From NCBI GenBank assembly GCA_963920705.1, contig CAWUCO010000291.1, positions 1,550,001 through 1,614,000 of the forward strand: 64,000 nt of DNA, given 5' to 3'. Position numbers and translations under genes: made by a program. The DNA comes from Odiellus spinosus (lineage: Eukaryota > Arthropoda > Arachnida > Opiliones > Phalangiidae). The notes beneath the pieces were generated by a model. That model was not told the origin of the DNA. It was given only the letters and a program-made list of their open reading frames with translations, and searched no databases. Below are positions 24,272 through 35,948 of this stretch, one piece after another (within the stretch, counting starts at the first letter, position 1; each line of letters begins with the position of its first letter).

Positions 24272-25016
24272 AAAAAAAACATGGACGATGCCAAACTTAA
24301 AAAACATGGAGGATTACAAACTTAAAAAAACACGGAGGATGCCAAATTAAAAAAACATGGAGCATGCCAAACTTAAAAAAAAAACATGGATGATGCCTAA
24401 CTTTAAAAACATGGAGGATGCCAAACTTAAAAATAAACATGGAGCATGCCAAACTTAAAAAAAAAACTAGGGGGATGCCAAATTTAAAAATAAAACAATA
24501 AGCAAGCCAAATTTAAAAATAAAACAAGAAGCAAGCCAAACTTAAAAAAACATAGAGGATGCCAAACTTAAAAAAAAACAAGGAGCATGCCAAAGTTAAA
24601 AAAATATGGAGGATTCCAAACTTTAAAAACATATTTAGGATGCCAAACTTAAAAAAAAAACATAGACGATGCCAAACTTAAAAAACCTGGAGGATTACAA
24701 ACTTAAAAAAACAAGGAGGATGCCAAATTAAAAAAAACATGGAGCATGCCAAACTTAAAAAAAACATGGATGATGCCAAACTTAAAAGAACATTGAGGGA
24801 TAAAATTAAAAAAAAAACATGGAGGATTACAAACTTAAAAAAAAACACATGGAGCATGCCAAATTTAAAAATAAAACAAGAAGCAAGCCAAATTTAAAAA
24901 TAAAACAAGAAGCAAGCCAAATTTAAAAATAAAACAAGAAGCATGCCAAACTTAAAAAAACATGGAGGATGCCAAACTTAAAAAAACATGGAGGATGCCA
25001 AACTTAAAAAAAAAAA

Positions 25017-25480
25017 CATGGAGCATGCCAAACTTAAAAAAAACATGGAGGATGCCAAATTAAAAAAAAACATGGAGGATGCCAAACTTAAAAAAAATCA
25101 TGGAGCATGCCCAACTTAAAAAAGACACGGAGGATGCCAAAGTTAAAAAAAAATATGGAGGATGCCAAACTTTAAAAACATATTTAGGATGCCAAATTAA
25201 AAAAAAAAAACATGGAGGATGCCAAACTTAAAAAAAAACATGGAGCATGCCCAACTTAAAAAAGACACGGAGGATGCCAAACTTTAAAAAAACATGGAGG
25301 ATGCCAAAGTTAAAAAACATGGAGGATGCCAAACTTGAAAAAAAACATGGAGCATGCCCAACTTAAAAAAGACACGGAGGATGCCAAACTTAAAAAAAAA
25401 CATGGAGGATGCCAAAGTTAAAAAACATGGAGGATGCCAAGCTTAAAAAAACATGGAGGATGCCAAACTTAAAAAAAAAA
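25017..25480 (+). repeat. 464-bp tandem unit, copy 1
   Basis: Monomer order with three GACACGG variants and GCATGCCCAAC repeats directly at 25481. The two copies differ at a few bases (for example ATCATGGAG against ATCATATAG). Confidence 0.8.
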
Positions 25481-25920
25481 CATGGAGCATGCCAAACTTA
25501 AAAAAAACATGGAGGATGCCAAATTAAAAAAAAACATGGAGGATGCCAAACTTAAAAAAAATCATATAGCATGCCCAACTTAAAAAGGACACGGAGGATG
25601 CCAAAGTTAAAAAAAAATATGGAGGATGCCAAACTTTAAAAACATATTTAGGATGCCAAATTAAAAAAAAAACATGGAGGATGCCAAACTTAAAAAAAAA
25701 CATGGAGCATGCCCAACTTAAAAAAGACACGGAGGATGCCAAACTTTAAAAAAACATGGAGGATGCCAAAGTTAAAAAACATGGAGGATGCCAAACTTGA
25801 AAAAAAACATGGAGCATGCCCAACTTAAAAAAGACACGGAGGATGCCAAACTTAAAAAAAAAACATGGAGGATGCCAAACTTAAAAAACATGGAGGATGC
25901 CAAACTTAAAAAAACATGGA
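25481..25920 (+). repeat. 464-bp tandem unit, copy 2
   Basis: Abuts copy 1. The monomer series departs from it after about 440 bp, where a GGATTTCAAAC monomer follows. Confidence 0.8.
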
Positions 25921-28774
25921 GGATTTCAAACTTAAAAAACATGGATGATGATTAACTTAAAAAATATGGAGGATGCCAAACCTAAAAAAAAACTAGGAGG
26001 ATGCCAAACTTAAAAAAAAACACACGAGCATGCCAAATTTAAAAATAAAACATGAATTAAGCCAAACTTAAAAAAAATGGAGGATGCCAAACTTAAAAAA
26101 AATGGAGGATGCCAAACTTAAAAAAAAAACGTAGAGCATGCCAAACTTAAAAAAGATATGGAGGATGCCAAACTTAAAAAAACATGGAGCATGCCAAACT
26201 TAAAAAAAACATGAAGGATGCCAGACTTAAAACAAAACATGGATCATGCCAAAGTTAAAAAACCATGGAGGATGCCAAAATTAAAAAAAAAAACATGAAG
26301 GATTACAAACTTAAAAAAACATGGAGGATGCCAAAATTAAAAAAAAAAACATGAAGGATTACAAACTTAAAAAAACATGGAGGATGCCAATCTTAAAAAA
26401 ACGTGGAGCATGCCAAACTTAAAAAAAAACATGGAGGATTACACATTTAAATTAAAACATGGAGGATGTCAAATTAAAAAAAAAACATGGAGCATGCCAA
26501 ACTTAAAAAAACATGGATTATGCCAAACTTAAAAAACATGGAGGATACCAGACTGTAAAAAAATATGGAGCATGCCAATCTTAAAAAAATGGAGGATGCC
26601 AAACTTAAAAAAAAAAACATGGAGGATGAAAAAGTTAAAAAAATATGGAGGATGCCAAACTTAAAAAAAAAACTAGGAGGATGCCAAACTTAAAAAAACA
26701 TAGAGCATGACAAACTAAAAAAAAAAACATTGAGCTACCAAAATTAAAAAAAAAAATGGAGGATTACAAACTTAAAAAAACATGGAGGATGCCAAACTTA
26801 AAAAAAAACACATGAGCATGCCAAATTTAAAAATAAAACATGAAGCAAGCCAAACTTAAAAAACATGGAGGATGCCAAACTTAAAAAAACATGAAGGATT
26901 ACAAACTTAAAAAAAACATGGAGTATGCCAAACTTAAAAAAACGTGGAGCATGCCAAACTTAAAAAAAAACAAGGAGGATTACAAATTTAAATTAAAACA
27001 TGGAGGATGTCAAATTAAAAAAAAAACATGGACCATGCCAAACTTAAAAAAAACATGGATTATGCCAAACTTAAAAAAACATGGAGGATTACAAACTTAA
27101 AAAAACACGGAGGATGCCAAATTAAAAAAACATGGAGCATGCCAAACTTAAAAAAAACATGGATGATGCCTAACTTTAAAAACATGGAGGATGCCAAACT
27201 TAAAAAAAACATGGTTCATGCCAAACTTAAAAAAAACATGGAGGATGCCAAACTTAAAAAAAAACTAGGAGGATGCCAAACTTAAAAACACATGGAGCAT
27301 GCCAAATTTAAAAATAAAACAAGAAGCAAGCCAAATTTAAAAATAAAACATGAAGCAAGCCAAACTTAAAAAAAATGAAGGATGCCAAACTTAAAAAAAA
27401 ACGTGGAGCATGTCAAACTTAAAAAAAAAACATGGAGGATTACAAATTTAAATTCAAACATGGAGGATGTCAAATTAAAAAAAAAAAAAACATGGAGCAT
27501 GCCAAACTTAAAAAAAACATGGATTATGCCAAACTTAAAAAACATGGAGGATACCAGACTGTAAAAAAAATGGAGCATGCCAAACTTAAAAAAATGGACG
27601 ATGCCAAACTTAAAAAAATGGAGGATGCCAAACTTAAAAAAAAACATGGAGGATGCCAAACTTAAAAAAACATGGAGGATTACAAACTTAAAAAAACACG
27701 GAGGATGCCAAATTAAAAAACATGGAGGATGCCAAACTTAAAAAAAAAACATGGAGCATGCCAAACTTAAAAAAAACATGGAGGATGCCAAACATAAAAA
27801 AAACTAGGAGGATGCCAAACTTAAAAACACATGGAGCATGCCAAACTTAAAACACATGGAGCATGCCAAATTTAAAAATAAAACAAGAAGCAAGCCAAAT
27901 TTAAAAATAAAACATGAAGCAAGCCAAACTTAAAAAAAATGGAGGATGCCAAACTTAAAAAAAACGTGGAGCATGCCAAACTTAAAAAAGATATGGAGGA
28001 TGCCAAACTTTAAAAAAACATTGAGGCCAATCTTAAAAAAAACGTGGAGCAAGCCAAACTTAAAAAAACATGGAGCATGCCAAACTTAAAAAAAACATGA
28101 AGGATGACAGACTTAAAACAAAACATGGATCATGCCAAAGTTAAAAAACCATGGAGGATGCCAAAATTAAAAAAAAAAACAAAACATGAAGGATTACAAA
28201 CTTAAAAAAACATGGAGGATGCCAAAATCAAAAAAAAAAAACATGAAGGATTACAAACTTAAAAAAACATGGAGGATGCCAAACTTAAAAAAACGTGGAG
28301 CATGCCAAATTTAAAAAAAAACATGGAGGATTACAAAATTAAATTAAAACATGGAGGATGTCAAATTAAAAAAAAACATGGAGCATGCCAAACTTAAAAA
28401 AAACATGGATTATGCCAAACTTAAAAAACATGGAGGATACCAGACTGTAAAAAAAAATGGAGCATGCCAAACTTAAAAAAATGGAGGATGCCAAACTTAA
28501 AAAAAAAAACATGGAGGATGCCAAACTTAAAAAAACATGGAGGATTACAAACTTAAAAAAACACGGAGGATGCCAAATTAAAAAAACATGGGGCACGCCA
28601 AACTTAAAAAAAACATGGATGATGCCTAACTTTAAAAACATGGAGGATGCCAAACTTAAAAAAAAACATGGAGCATGCCAAACTTAAAAAAACCTGGAGG
28701 ATGCCAAACTTAAAAAAAAACTAGGAGGATGCCAAACTTAAAAACACATGGAGCATGCCAAATTTAAAAATAAA

Positions 28775-28905
28775 ACAAGAAGCAAGCCAAATTTAAAAAG
28801 AAAACAAGAAGCAAGCCAAATTTAAAAAGAAAACAAGAAGCAAGCCAAATTTAAAAAGAAAACAAGAAGCAAGCCAAATTTAAAAAGAAAACAAGAAGCA
28901 AGCGA
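28775..28905 (+). repeat. Regular 29-bp sub-array (5 units)
   Basis: Five successive units beginning ACAAGAAGCAAGCC at 28775, 28804, 28833, 28862 and 28891. The spacing is exactly 29 bp and the AAATTTAAAAAGAAA linker is almost invariant. This local homogeneity contrasts with the mixed monomers around it and indicates a very recent slippage or exchange expansion of one variant. Confidence 0.9.
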
Positions 28906-30259
28906 AACTTAAAAAACATGGAGGATGCCAAACTTAAAAAAAACTAGGAGGATTTCAAACTTAAAAAAATATGGATGATGCCTAACTTAAAAAATATGGA
29001 GGATGCCAAACTTAAAAAAAACATGGAGCATGCCCAACTTAAAAAAATATGGAGGATGCCAAACTTAAAAAAAAAAAACTAGGAGGATGCCAAACTTAAA
29101 AAAACATGGAGCATGCCAACTAAAAAAAAAAAAAAACATTGAGGGACCAAAATTAAAAAAAAAAAACATGGAGGATTACAAACTTAAAAAAACATGGAGG
29201 ATGCCAAACTTAAAAAAAAAAACACATGAGCATGCCAAATTTAAAAATAAAACATGGAGCATGCCCAACTTAAAAAAAACATGGAGCATGCCAAACTTAA
29301 AAAAAAAACATGGAGGACGCCAAAGTTAAAAAACATGGAGGATGCCAAACTTAAAAAAAAACATGGAGCATGCCAAACTTAAAAAAAAATGGAGGATGCC
29401 GAACTTAAAAAAAACATGGAGGATGCCAAACTTAAAAAAAATATGGAGGATGCCAAACTTTAAAAACATATTTAGGATGCCAAACTTAAAAAAAAAACAT
29501 GGAGGATGCCAAACTTAAAAAAACATGGAGGATTTCAATCTTAAAAAAAACATGGATGATGCCTAACTTAAAAAACATGGAGGATGCCAAACTTAAAAAA
29601 AACATGGAGCATGCCCAACTTAAAAAAAAACATGGAGGATGCCAAACTTAAAAAAAAAACAAGGAGGATGCCAAACTTAAAAAAACATGGAGCATGCCAA
29701 ACTAAAAAAAACATTGAGGGACCAAAATTAAAAAAAAAACATGGAGGATTACAAACTTAAAAAAACATGGAGGATGCCAAACTTAAAAAAAAAAACACAT
29801 GGAGCATGCCAAATTTAAATATAAAACATGAAGCAAGCCAAACTTAAAAAAAACATAGAGGATGCCAAACTTAAAAAAACTAGGAGGATGCCAAACTTAA
29901 AAAAACATGGAGCATACCAAACTTAAAAAAACATTGAGGGATAAAAATTAAAAAAAAAACATGGAGGATAACAAACATAAAAAAACACATGGAGCATGCC
30001 AAATTTAAAAATAAAACATGAAGTAAGCCAAACTTAAAAAAACATGGATGATGCCAAACTAAAAAAACATGGAGCATGCCAAACTTAAAAAAAAACGTGG
30101 AGCATTCCAAACTTAAAAAAAACATGAAGGATGCCAGACTTAAAACAAAACATGGAGCATGCCAATGTTAAAAAAAAACATGGAGGATGCCAAACTATAA
30201 AAAAAACATGAAGGATTACAAACTTAAAAAACATGGAGGATGCCAATCTTAAAAAAAAA

Positions 30260-30383
30260 ACACATGGAGCATGCCAAATATAAAAATAAAACACATGGAG
30301 CATGCCAAATATAAAAATAAAACACATGGAGAATGCCAAATATAAAAATAAAACACATGGAGCATGCCAAATATAAAAATAAA
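30260..30383 (+). repeat. Regular 31-bp sub-array (4 units)
   Basis: Four units starting ACACATGG at 30260, 30291, 30322 and 30353 with an AAATATAAAAATAAA linker. One unit has GAATGCC in place of GCATGCC. Another single-variant expansion. Confidence 0.9.
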
Positions 30384-30646
30384 ACATGAAGCAAGCCAAA
30401 CTTAAAAAAACATGGAGCATGCCAAACTAAAAAAAACATTGAGGGACCAAAATTAAAAAAAAAAACATGAGGGATTAAAACTTAAAAAAATTATGGAGGA
30501 TGCCAAACTTAAAAAAACATGGAGGATGCCAAACTTAAAAAAAAACACATGGAGCATGCCAAATATAAAAATAAAACATGAAGCAAGCCAAACTTAAAAG
30601 AACATGGAGCATGCCAAACTAAAAAAGACATTGAGGGACCAAAATT

Positions 30647-30671
30647 AAAAAAAAAAAAAAAAAAAAAAAAA
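30647..30671 (+). repeat. 25-base A homopolymer
   Basis: The longest A-run I found in the window, within a CATTGAGGGACC monomer's linker. The same linker is about 8-12 A in its sister monomers near 29150, 29720, 30450 and 31470. It is probably replication slippage. Homopolymer length is also the least reliable part of any assembly. Confidence 0.9.
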
Positions 30672-31189
30672 CATGGAGGATTAAAACTTAAAAAAAAACA
30701 TGGAGGATGCCAAACTTAAAAAAAAACACATGGAGCATGCCAAATTTAAAAATAAAACAAGAAGCAAGCCAAATTTAAAAATAAAACAAGAAGCAAGCCA
30801 AATTTAAAAATAAAACAAGAAGCAAGCCAAACTTAAAAAAACATGGAGGATGCCAAACTTAAAAAAAACAAGGAGCATGCCAAATTAAAAAAAATATGGA
30901 GCATGCCAAACCTAAAAAAAACATGGATGATGCCAAACTTAAAAAAACATGGAGCATGCCAAACTTAAAAAAAACATGGAGGATGCCAAATTAAGAAAAA
31001 ACATGGAGGATGCCAAACTTAAAAAAAACATGGAGCATGCCCAACTTAAAAAAAACATGGAGGACGCCAAAGTTAAAAAACATGGAGGATGCCAAACTTA
31101 AAAAAAAACATGGAGCATGCCAAACTAAAATAAAAATGGAGGATGCCAAACTTAAAAAAAACATAGAGGATGCCAAACTTAAAAAAAAT

Positions 31190-32107
31190 ATGGAGGATGC
31201 CAAACTTTAAAAACATATTTAGGATGCCAAACTTAAAAAAAACATGGAGGATGCCAAACTTAAAAAAACATGGAGGATTTCAAACTTAAAAAAAAACATG
31301 AATGATGCCTAACTTAAAAAACATGGAGGATGCCAAACTTAAAAAAAACATGGAGCATGCCCAACTTAAAAAAAAACATGGAGGATGCCAAACTTAAAAA
31401 AAACAAGGAGGATGCCAAACTTAAAAAAACATGGAGCATGCCAAACTAAAAAAAACATTGAGGGACCAAAATTAAAAAAAAAACATGGAGGATTACAAAC
31501 TTAAAAAAACATGGAGGATGCCAAACTTAAAAAAAACACATGGAGCATGCCAAATTTAATTATAAAACATGAAGCAAGCCAAACTTAAAAAAACATGGAG
31601 GATGCCAAACTTAAAAAAAAAGAGGAGCATGCCAAACTTATAAATTATGGAGGATGCCAAACTTAAAAAAACATGGGGAATGCCTAACATAAAAAAAACG
31701 TGGAGCATGCCAAACTTAAAAAAACAATATGGAGGATGCCAAACTTAAAAAAAAACTAGAAGCAAGCAAAACTTAAAAAAAAACTAGAAGCAAGCCAAAC
31801 TTAAAAAAAAACATGGAGGATTACAAACTTGAAAAAAACATGGAGGTTGCCAAATTTAAAAAAAAATATGGAGCATGCCATAATTTAAAAAAAATGGCTG
31901 ATGACAAACTAAAAAAAATGGAGGATGCCAAACTTAAAAAAACATGGAGCATGCCAAACTTAAAAAAAAAACACATGAGCATGCCAAATTTAAAAATAAA
32001 ACATGGAGCATGCCCAACTTAAAAAAACATGGAGCATGCCAAACTTAAAAAAAAATGGAGGATGCCAAACTTAAAAAAACATGGAGGATGCCAAACTTAA
32101 AAAAAAT
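31190..32107 (+). repeat. 0.92-kb tandem unit, copy 1
   Basis: Series beginning with CATATTTAGGATGCC at about 31214 and including GGATTTCAAAC, GGGGAATGCCTAAC, AAACTAGAAGCAAGC and GGAGGTTGCC. It repeats about 918-924 bp downstream. The first 400 bp also match 29440-29850. Confidence 0.8.
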
Positions 32108-32790
32108 ATGGAGGATGCCAAACTTTAAAAACATATTTAGGATGCCAAACTTAAAAAAAAAACATGGAGGATGCCAAACTTAAAAAAACATGGAGGATTT
32201 CAAACTTAAAAAAAACATGGATGATGCCTAACTTAAAAAAACATGGAGGATGCCAAACTTAAAAAAATTATGGAGCATGCCCAACTTAAAAAAAAAACAT
32301 GGAGGATGCCAAACTTAAAAAAAAACAAGGAGGATGCCAAACTTAAAAAAACATGGATCATGCCAAACTAAAAAAAACATTGAGGGAAAAAAAATTAAAA
32401 AAAAAAACATGGAGGATTACAAACTTAAAAAAACATGGAGGATGCCAAACTTAAAAAAAACACATGGAGCATGCCAAATTTAAATATAAAACATGAAGCA
32501 AGCCAAACTTAAAAAAACATGGAGGATGCCAAACTTAAAAAAAACGAGGAGCATGCCAAACTTATAAATTATGGAGGATGCCAAACTTAAAAAAACATGG
32601 GGAATGCCTAACATAAAAAAAACGTGGAGCATGCCAAACTTAAAAAAACAATATGGAGGATGCCAAACATAAAAAAAACTAGAAGCAAGCCAAACTTAAA
32701 AAAAAACTAGAAGCAAGCCAAACTTCAAAAAAAACATGGAGGATTACAAACTTGAAAAAAACATGGAGGTTGCCAAATTTAAAAAAACAT
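32108..32790 (+). repeat. 0.92-kb tandem unit, copy 2 (partial)
   Basis: Colinear with 31190 onwards through the GGAGGTTGCC monomer, then it diverges. It lies less than 300 bp upstream of the first LINE. Confidence 0.8.
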
Positions 32791-33084
32791 GGAGGATGCC
32801 AAACCAAAAAAAAACTAGGAGGATGACAAACTTAAAAAAAATTGGAGGATTCATACTTAAAAGAAGGGTTTGCCAAACTTAAAAAAAATGGGGAATGCCG
32901 AACTTAAAAAAAAACGTGGAGTATGCCAAACGTAAAAAAAAAACATGGAGCTATGGAGCATGCCAAACTTAAAAAAATGGAGGATGCCAAACTTAAAAAA
33001 ACATGGAGGATTACAAACTTAAAAAAAAACACATGGAGCATACCAAATTTAAAAATAAAACATGAAGCAAGCCAAACTTCTCTG

Positions 33085-33171
33085 GTTAGAGCGCCAGTGA
33101 ATAGACACCTGGACTAATCGCTTTTTATATTGCAGCATTGATTGACCTCTTTCAAACATCACCTGATCTCT
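33085..33171 (+). repeat. 87-bp direct repeat, copy 1 (LINE copy 1, 5' region)
   Basis: Begins GTTAGAGCGCCAGTG and ends ACCTGATCTCT. It is repeated at 33433-33519 with four mismatches seen by eye (for example GGACTAATCG against GGGCTAATCG). It lies at the very left edge of the island. Confidence 0.93.
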
Positions 33172-33273
33172 ATTGCGGCTATATATCATTGGAGCTCATT
33201 TCACGGCAAGAATTGGAAGTAGACAAGCAAAGTATTTAAACGTAGCCTAAAGATACTGCGGTTTAAAAAAAAG

Positions 33274-33465
33274 TTGCTAAGGGAGCGTGACGCTGTATTT
33301 ATACTGGGCGTAAAAAACCAAGAAGTCAGTTTTATTTGTGACCTCCTACGACGCCCGCTGGAAAAAACCACAGCTTCGTTATCTTGTGTTAACTACCAAG
33401 GATATATAAACTACCACTACAGAACATCAACCGTTAGAGCGCCAGTGAATAGACACCTGGGCTAA
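33274..33465 (+). other. Short open frame in the LINE 5' region, unknown
   Basis: A 63-codon frame in unique DNA between and into the 87-bp repeats. I see no recognisable domain. Its first half is charged (DLLRRPLEK at residues 23-31) and its last dozen residues come from the 87-bp repeat. It starts at a TTG rather than an ATG. It may be noise in a 5' untranslated region, a scrap of an ORF1, or a fragment of host sequence. I do not claim that it is translated. Confidence 0.2.
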
Positions 33466-33519
33466 TCGCTTTTTATATTGCAATATTGATTGACCTCTTA
33501 CAAACATCACCTGATCTCT
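33433..33519 (+). repeat. 87-bp direct repeat, copy 2 (LINE copy 1, 5' region)
   Basis: Second copy, 348 bp downstream of the first and immediately before the endonuclease remnant. The 348-bp spacing would fit a tandem 5' monomer (one full unit plus a quarter). That arrangement is known from the promoters of some LINE families, but the role here is inference. Confidence 0.93.
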
Positions 33520-33528
33520 TATTATATT

Positions 33529-34141
33529 TTTACGGGCATTGGAAATCGTAGAGGTGGTGGGTTTGGATTTTACTTAAAAAAAGATATTAGATTAACATTA
33601 TTAAGCGAAGCATGTGTTTTTAAGGATGATATTGAAAGCTTTGGGATAAAATTTCAACTGGAGATGTTTTTATTGTAATATACAGGCCACATGGCTCACA
33701 ATTTGAGAATTTTGTGAATCACCCTGAAGACATGATACGTGGCAGAAGTAATACGAAAAACAACATAACTATAGTGGGTGACTTTAACTTCGATTTCAAT
33801 GTCCCGACACCATGCTCCCTACTATAGTAGATCTTTTTACAAGCTATGGGTTAAAAAGATCTATATTTACACCGACTAGAATTACTAAGACCTCTGCCAC
33901 ATGTATTGATAATTTATTCACTAATGTACAGAGCCAGGCAAATGCAGTTTTAGATGCCGATGTATCGGATCATACTCCCATAGCTTTTAACTATGTGAAA
34001 CCAATAGAGAACAACATAATTAAAATAAGAGATTTTAGTTCAAATAACCTGAACAAATTCTCCCAAAATATAGCCAAAATAGATTGGGGAACCCTTTATG
34101 AACTCCGTGACTCAAATCTGGCCTATAACTTTTTTGATTGA
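33529..34141 (+). pseudogene. LINE endonuclease (APE type) remnant
   Basis: The second half of an apurinic-endonuclease-like domain, the enzyme that nicks target DNA for target-primed reverse transcription. Visible parts are the glycine-rich strand NRRGGGFGFYLKK at 33544 onwards; an IVIYRPHGSQFENF strand around 33675-33720; the catalytic GDFN motif at 33777-33788; and the region from DLF through PTRIT (about 33827-33890), CIDNLFTN and the catalytic histidine motif SDH at 33965-33973. The amino-terminal half, with the first metal-binding Asn and Glu, is absent: coding sequence begins abruptly after the 87-bp repeat. The frame changes near 33675, near 33805 and near 34135, so no functional enzyme can be made. 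The family call is secure from GDFN and SDH at the right spacing. Confidence 0.85.
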
Positions 34142-35785
34142 TGCTTATGGAAAAAGTTTCCCGTTAAAAGAAATTAAAATATCCCCTGAATCGTGGATAT
34201 CAGAAACACTAAAGCGTTCGATAAAATACAAACGTAAACTCTTTAAAATATTTAAAAAATGTCCAAGCTTGGAAAATCATAGGAAATACACTACTTATAG
34301 AAACTCCATCAATAATCAAATCCGAAATGCTAGGAGTAAATATATACAAAATAAAGTTCAGAATGCGCCCACAAGTAGAGAAAAGTGGAAAGTTATAAAT
34401 GAAGTTACGGGTAGATCAAATAACAAAAAAAAAAATATCCCTGATACTAAAACCTCAAATGCTCTAAATACACATTTTACATCCGTAATAAATGCGAATA
34501 ACTGTCTAAATTCACCATTGACTGTAAATTATAACACATCAACTTGTGCCCTATATGAGACAACAGAATCTGAGGTTAAAAACGCTGCTAATGAAATCTC
34601 TCAATCTTCAGCTCCAGGTAGTGACGAATTACATCCAAAACCAATTAGATTTTCTATAAATCAGCTTATCGCTCCACTTGTATTTCTTATCAATCTGTCT
34701 TTTATATCGGGGGTATACCCAGACCGCCTAAAACATGCTGTAATAACCCCTGTTTTTAAAAGGGTGACCCTTTAAATCTCTCAAACTACAGACCAATATC
34801 CGTCCTTTCAACAATAGCTAAAATATATGACAAAATATACTTAAAAAGAATCACATCTTTTTGTGAGAAACATGACATCCTATCTAAGTATCAATTTGGT
34901 ATTAGGAAACAGAGTAATACTGAACTAGCCATAGCTAATGTATATAAATTTATCATAAACGCACTAGGTAAATCGCGATACTGCATTGGCATCTTCTTAG
35001 ATTTAGAGAAGGCCTTCGATAGTGTACCACATCGCCGCTTGCTTGATAAATTGGAACGCATGGGTATAAGGGGACTTGCCTTAAATTGGCCTGCAAGCTA
35101 TCTGTCGAACAGATCATGCTCTACTAAGGTTAATAAAAATATATCAAAGTCAAGACATATAGATATAGGAGTACCGCAGGCGTCAATTTTATCGCCCTTT
35201 CTGTTTAATCTCTATGCGAATGACCTTATTGGAATTATACCTGCTGGCCTTCTCTACCTCTACGCCAACGACTCAGTGCAATTATTGGAAAACTTAAACT
35301 TTAAAACCCTTATGACACTAGCAAATACTTATATTGAAATTATTAATGCTTGGTTGGAAGATAATGGTCTGAAGTTAAATAAATCAAAAACAGAGTTCAT
35401 TATGTTCTCTAATGTAGGTACATTTATTGAAGAACAAACGTGTATTATTAGTGTAATGGGCACTGCAATTAAGCGCGTTTATGCGTACAAATACTTGGGA
35501 GTTTGGTTTGATAGTAGGCTAAACTGGAATAAGCAAATAAATTATGTATGTAAGAAATTAGCAAGTGTAACGTACTTGCTACAAAAATGTAAAACGCTTT
35601 TCCCGAGAAACGTCATATTTGAGCTGTATTTTAGCTTATTCTATTCCCACCTAATATACGGCATTATAGCCTGGGGAAATACTTCGACTAATAATTTAAA
35701 GAGAATTCATATCATCCAAAAACGAGCCATTAGAAATATTTACAATAAGAATACCAGACTGCCCCAACAGAACCTCTGTTCTTAA
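34098..35785 (+). pseudogene. LINE reverse transcriptase, broken (copy 1)
   Basis: The linker and palm/finger domains of a non-LTR reverse transcriptase, which copies the element's RNA at a nicked chromosomal site. The first frame (34098-34775) covers the linker up to VITPVFK. One base is missing near 34760 and the RT continues in the next frame to 35785. That second frame shows NYRPIS (34784-34801), QFGIRK (34892 on), motif A DLEKAFD (35000-35020), GVPQASILSPF (35168-35200), the catalytic box as YAND at 35261-35272, NKSKTEF after it, YKYLGV, and the SLFYSHLIYGIIAWG thumb region. The active-site box is normally YADD or FADD. Its first aspartate is Asn here, so this copy would be dead even without the frame breaks. 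The missing base near 34760 is shared with LINE copy 2. Confidence 0.9.
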
Positions 35786-35948
35786 AGAGTAAACTATTGA
35801 ATGTTTTCAAAGTGAGCTCTTCTTGCAACATATTATTCATCCACAAGAACCTTTTAGGACCCTGTGACCTCTTTCAAAAGTGTTGTAGTACCACAAAAAC
35901 ACGTCGACAAAAAATATTAGAATTGCCTAGATGTAAGACGTCCAAAAA
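35786..35948 (+). pseudogene. LINE RT carboxy-terminal remnant, cut off (copy 1)
   Basis: Continues in a different frame from the RT with the same sequence as 50966-51132 of copy 2: a stretch with FKVSS, LLGP and a TKTRRQK segment. It is interrupted in the codons after RCKTS, where satellite resumes. The last 30-odd codons, the 3' untranslated region and the tail are absent. Confidence 0.8.

Larger units (their letters stand above)
23855..33079 (+). repeat. Satellite array block 4 (A-rich strand on top)
   Basis: About 9.2 kb of A-rich-on-top monomers up to the first LINE. Frequent variants are GGAGGATTACAAAC, GAAGCAAGCC with an AAATTTAAAAATAAAAC linker, CATATTTAGGATGCC, GACACGGAGGATGCC and CATTGAGGGACC. 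A marker series (AAATTTAAATTAAAAC, GGATGTCAAATT, GGATTATGCC, GATACCAGACTGTAA) recurs near 24030, 26450, 27440 and 28335 here. It recurs in inverted form near 20040, 21455 and 23640. No gene was found. Confidence 0.95.
33080..35948 (+). mobile_element. LINE copy 1, CR1/Jockey-like, broken, 3' end missing
   Basis: A 2.87-kb island of non-satellite DNA. Left to right it contains a non-coding 5' part with an 87-bp direct duplication, the second half of an APE-type endonuclease (GDFN and SDH motifs), a linker and a reverse transcriptase. The order EN then RT on one strand, the RT motifs and the absence of LTRs identify a non-LTR retrotransposon. Phrases such as YLSNRS, SLFYSHLIYGIIAWG and IQKRAIR are typical of the CR1/Jockey group in general terms. 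The reading frame is broken at several points. The left edge is AAACTT/CTCTGG. The right edge lies in an A-run (TCCAAAAA/CATTGAGGG), where LINE copy 2 continues AAAATTAATTCG, so the last 520 bp or so of the element are missing. Members of this class usually lose their 5' end, so a lost 3' end suggests later deletion or exchange with the satellite. Confidence 0.92.

Noticed and set aside
32923-33117. Open frame crossing the satellite/LINE boundary
   Set aside because: A chance fusion of satellite frame with 5' LINE sequence. There is no domain.
33085-33171. tRNA or tRNA-derived SINE head (GGTTAGAGCGCCAG resembles a tRNA D-arm)
   Set aside because: No convincing B-box, no cloverleaf pairing and no acceptor stem. 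The second copy at 33433 lacks the upstream bases that resembled an A-box.
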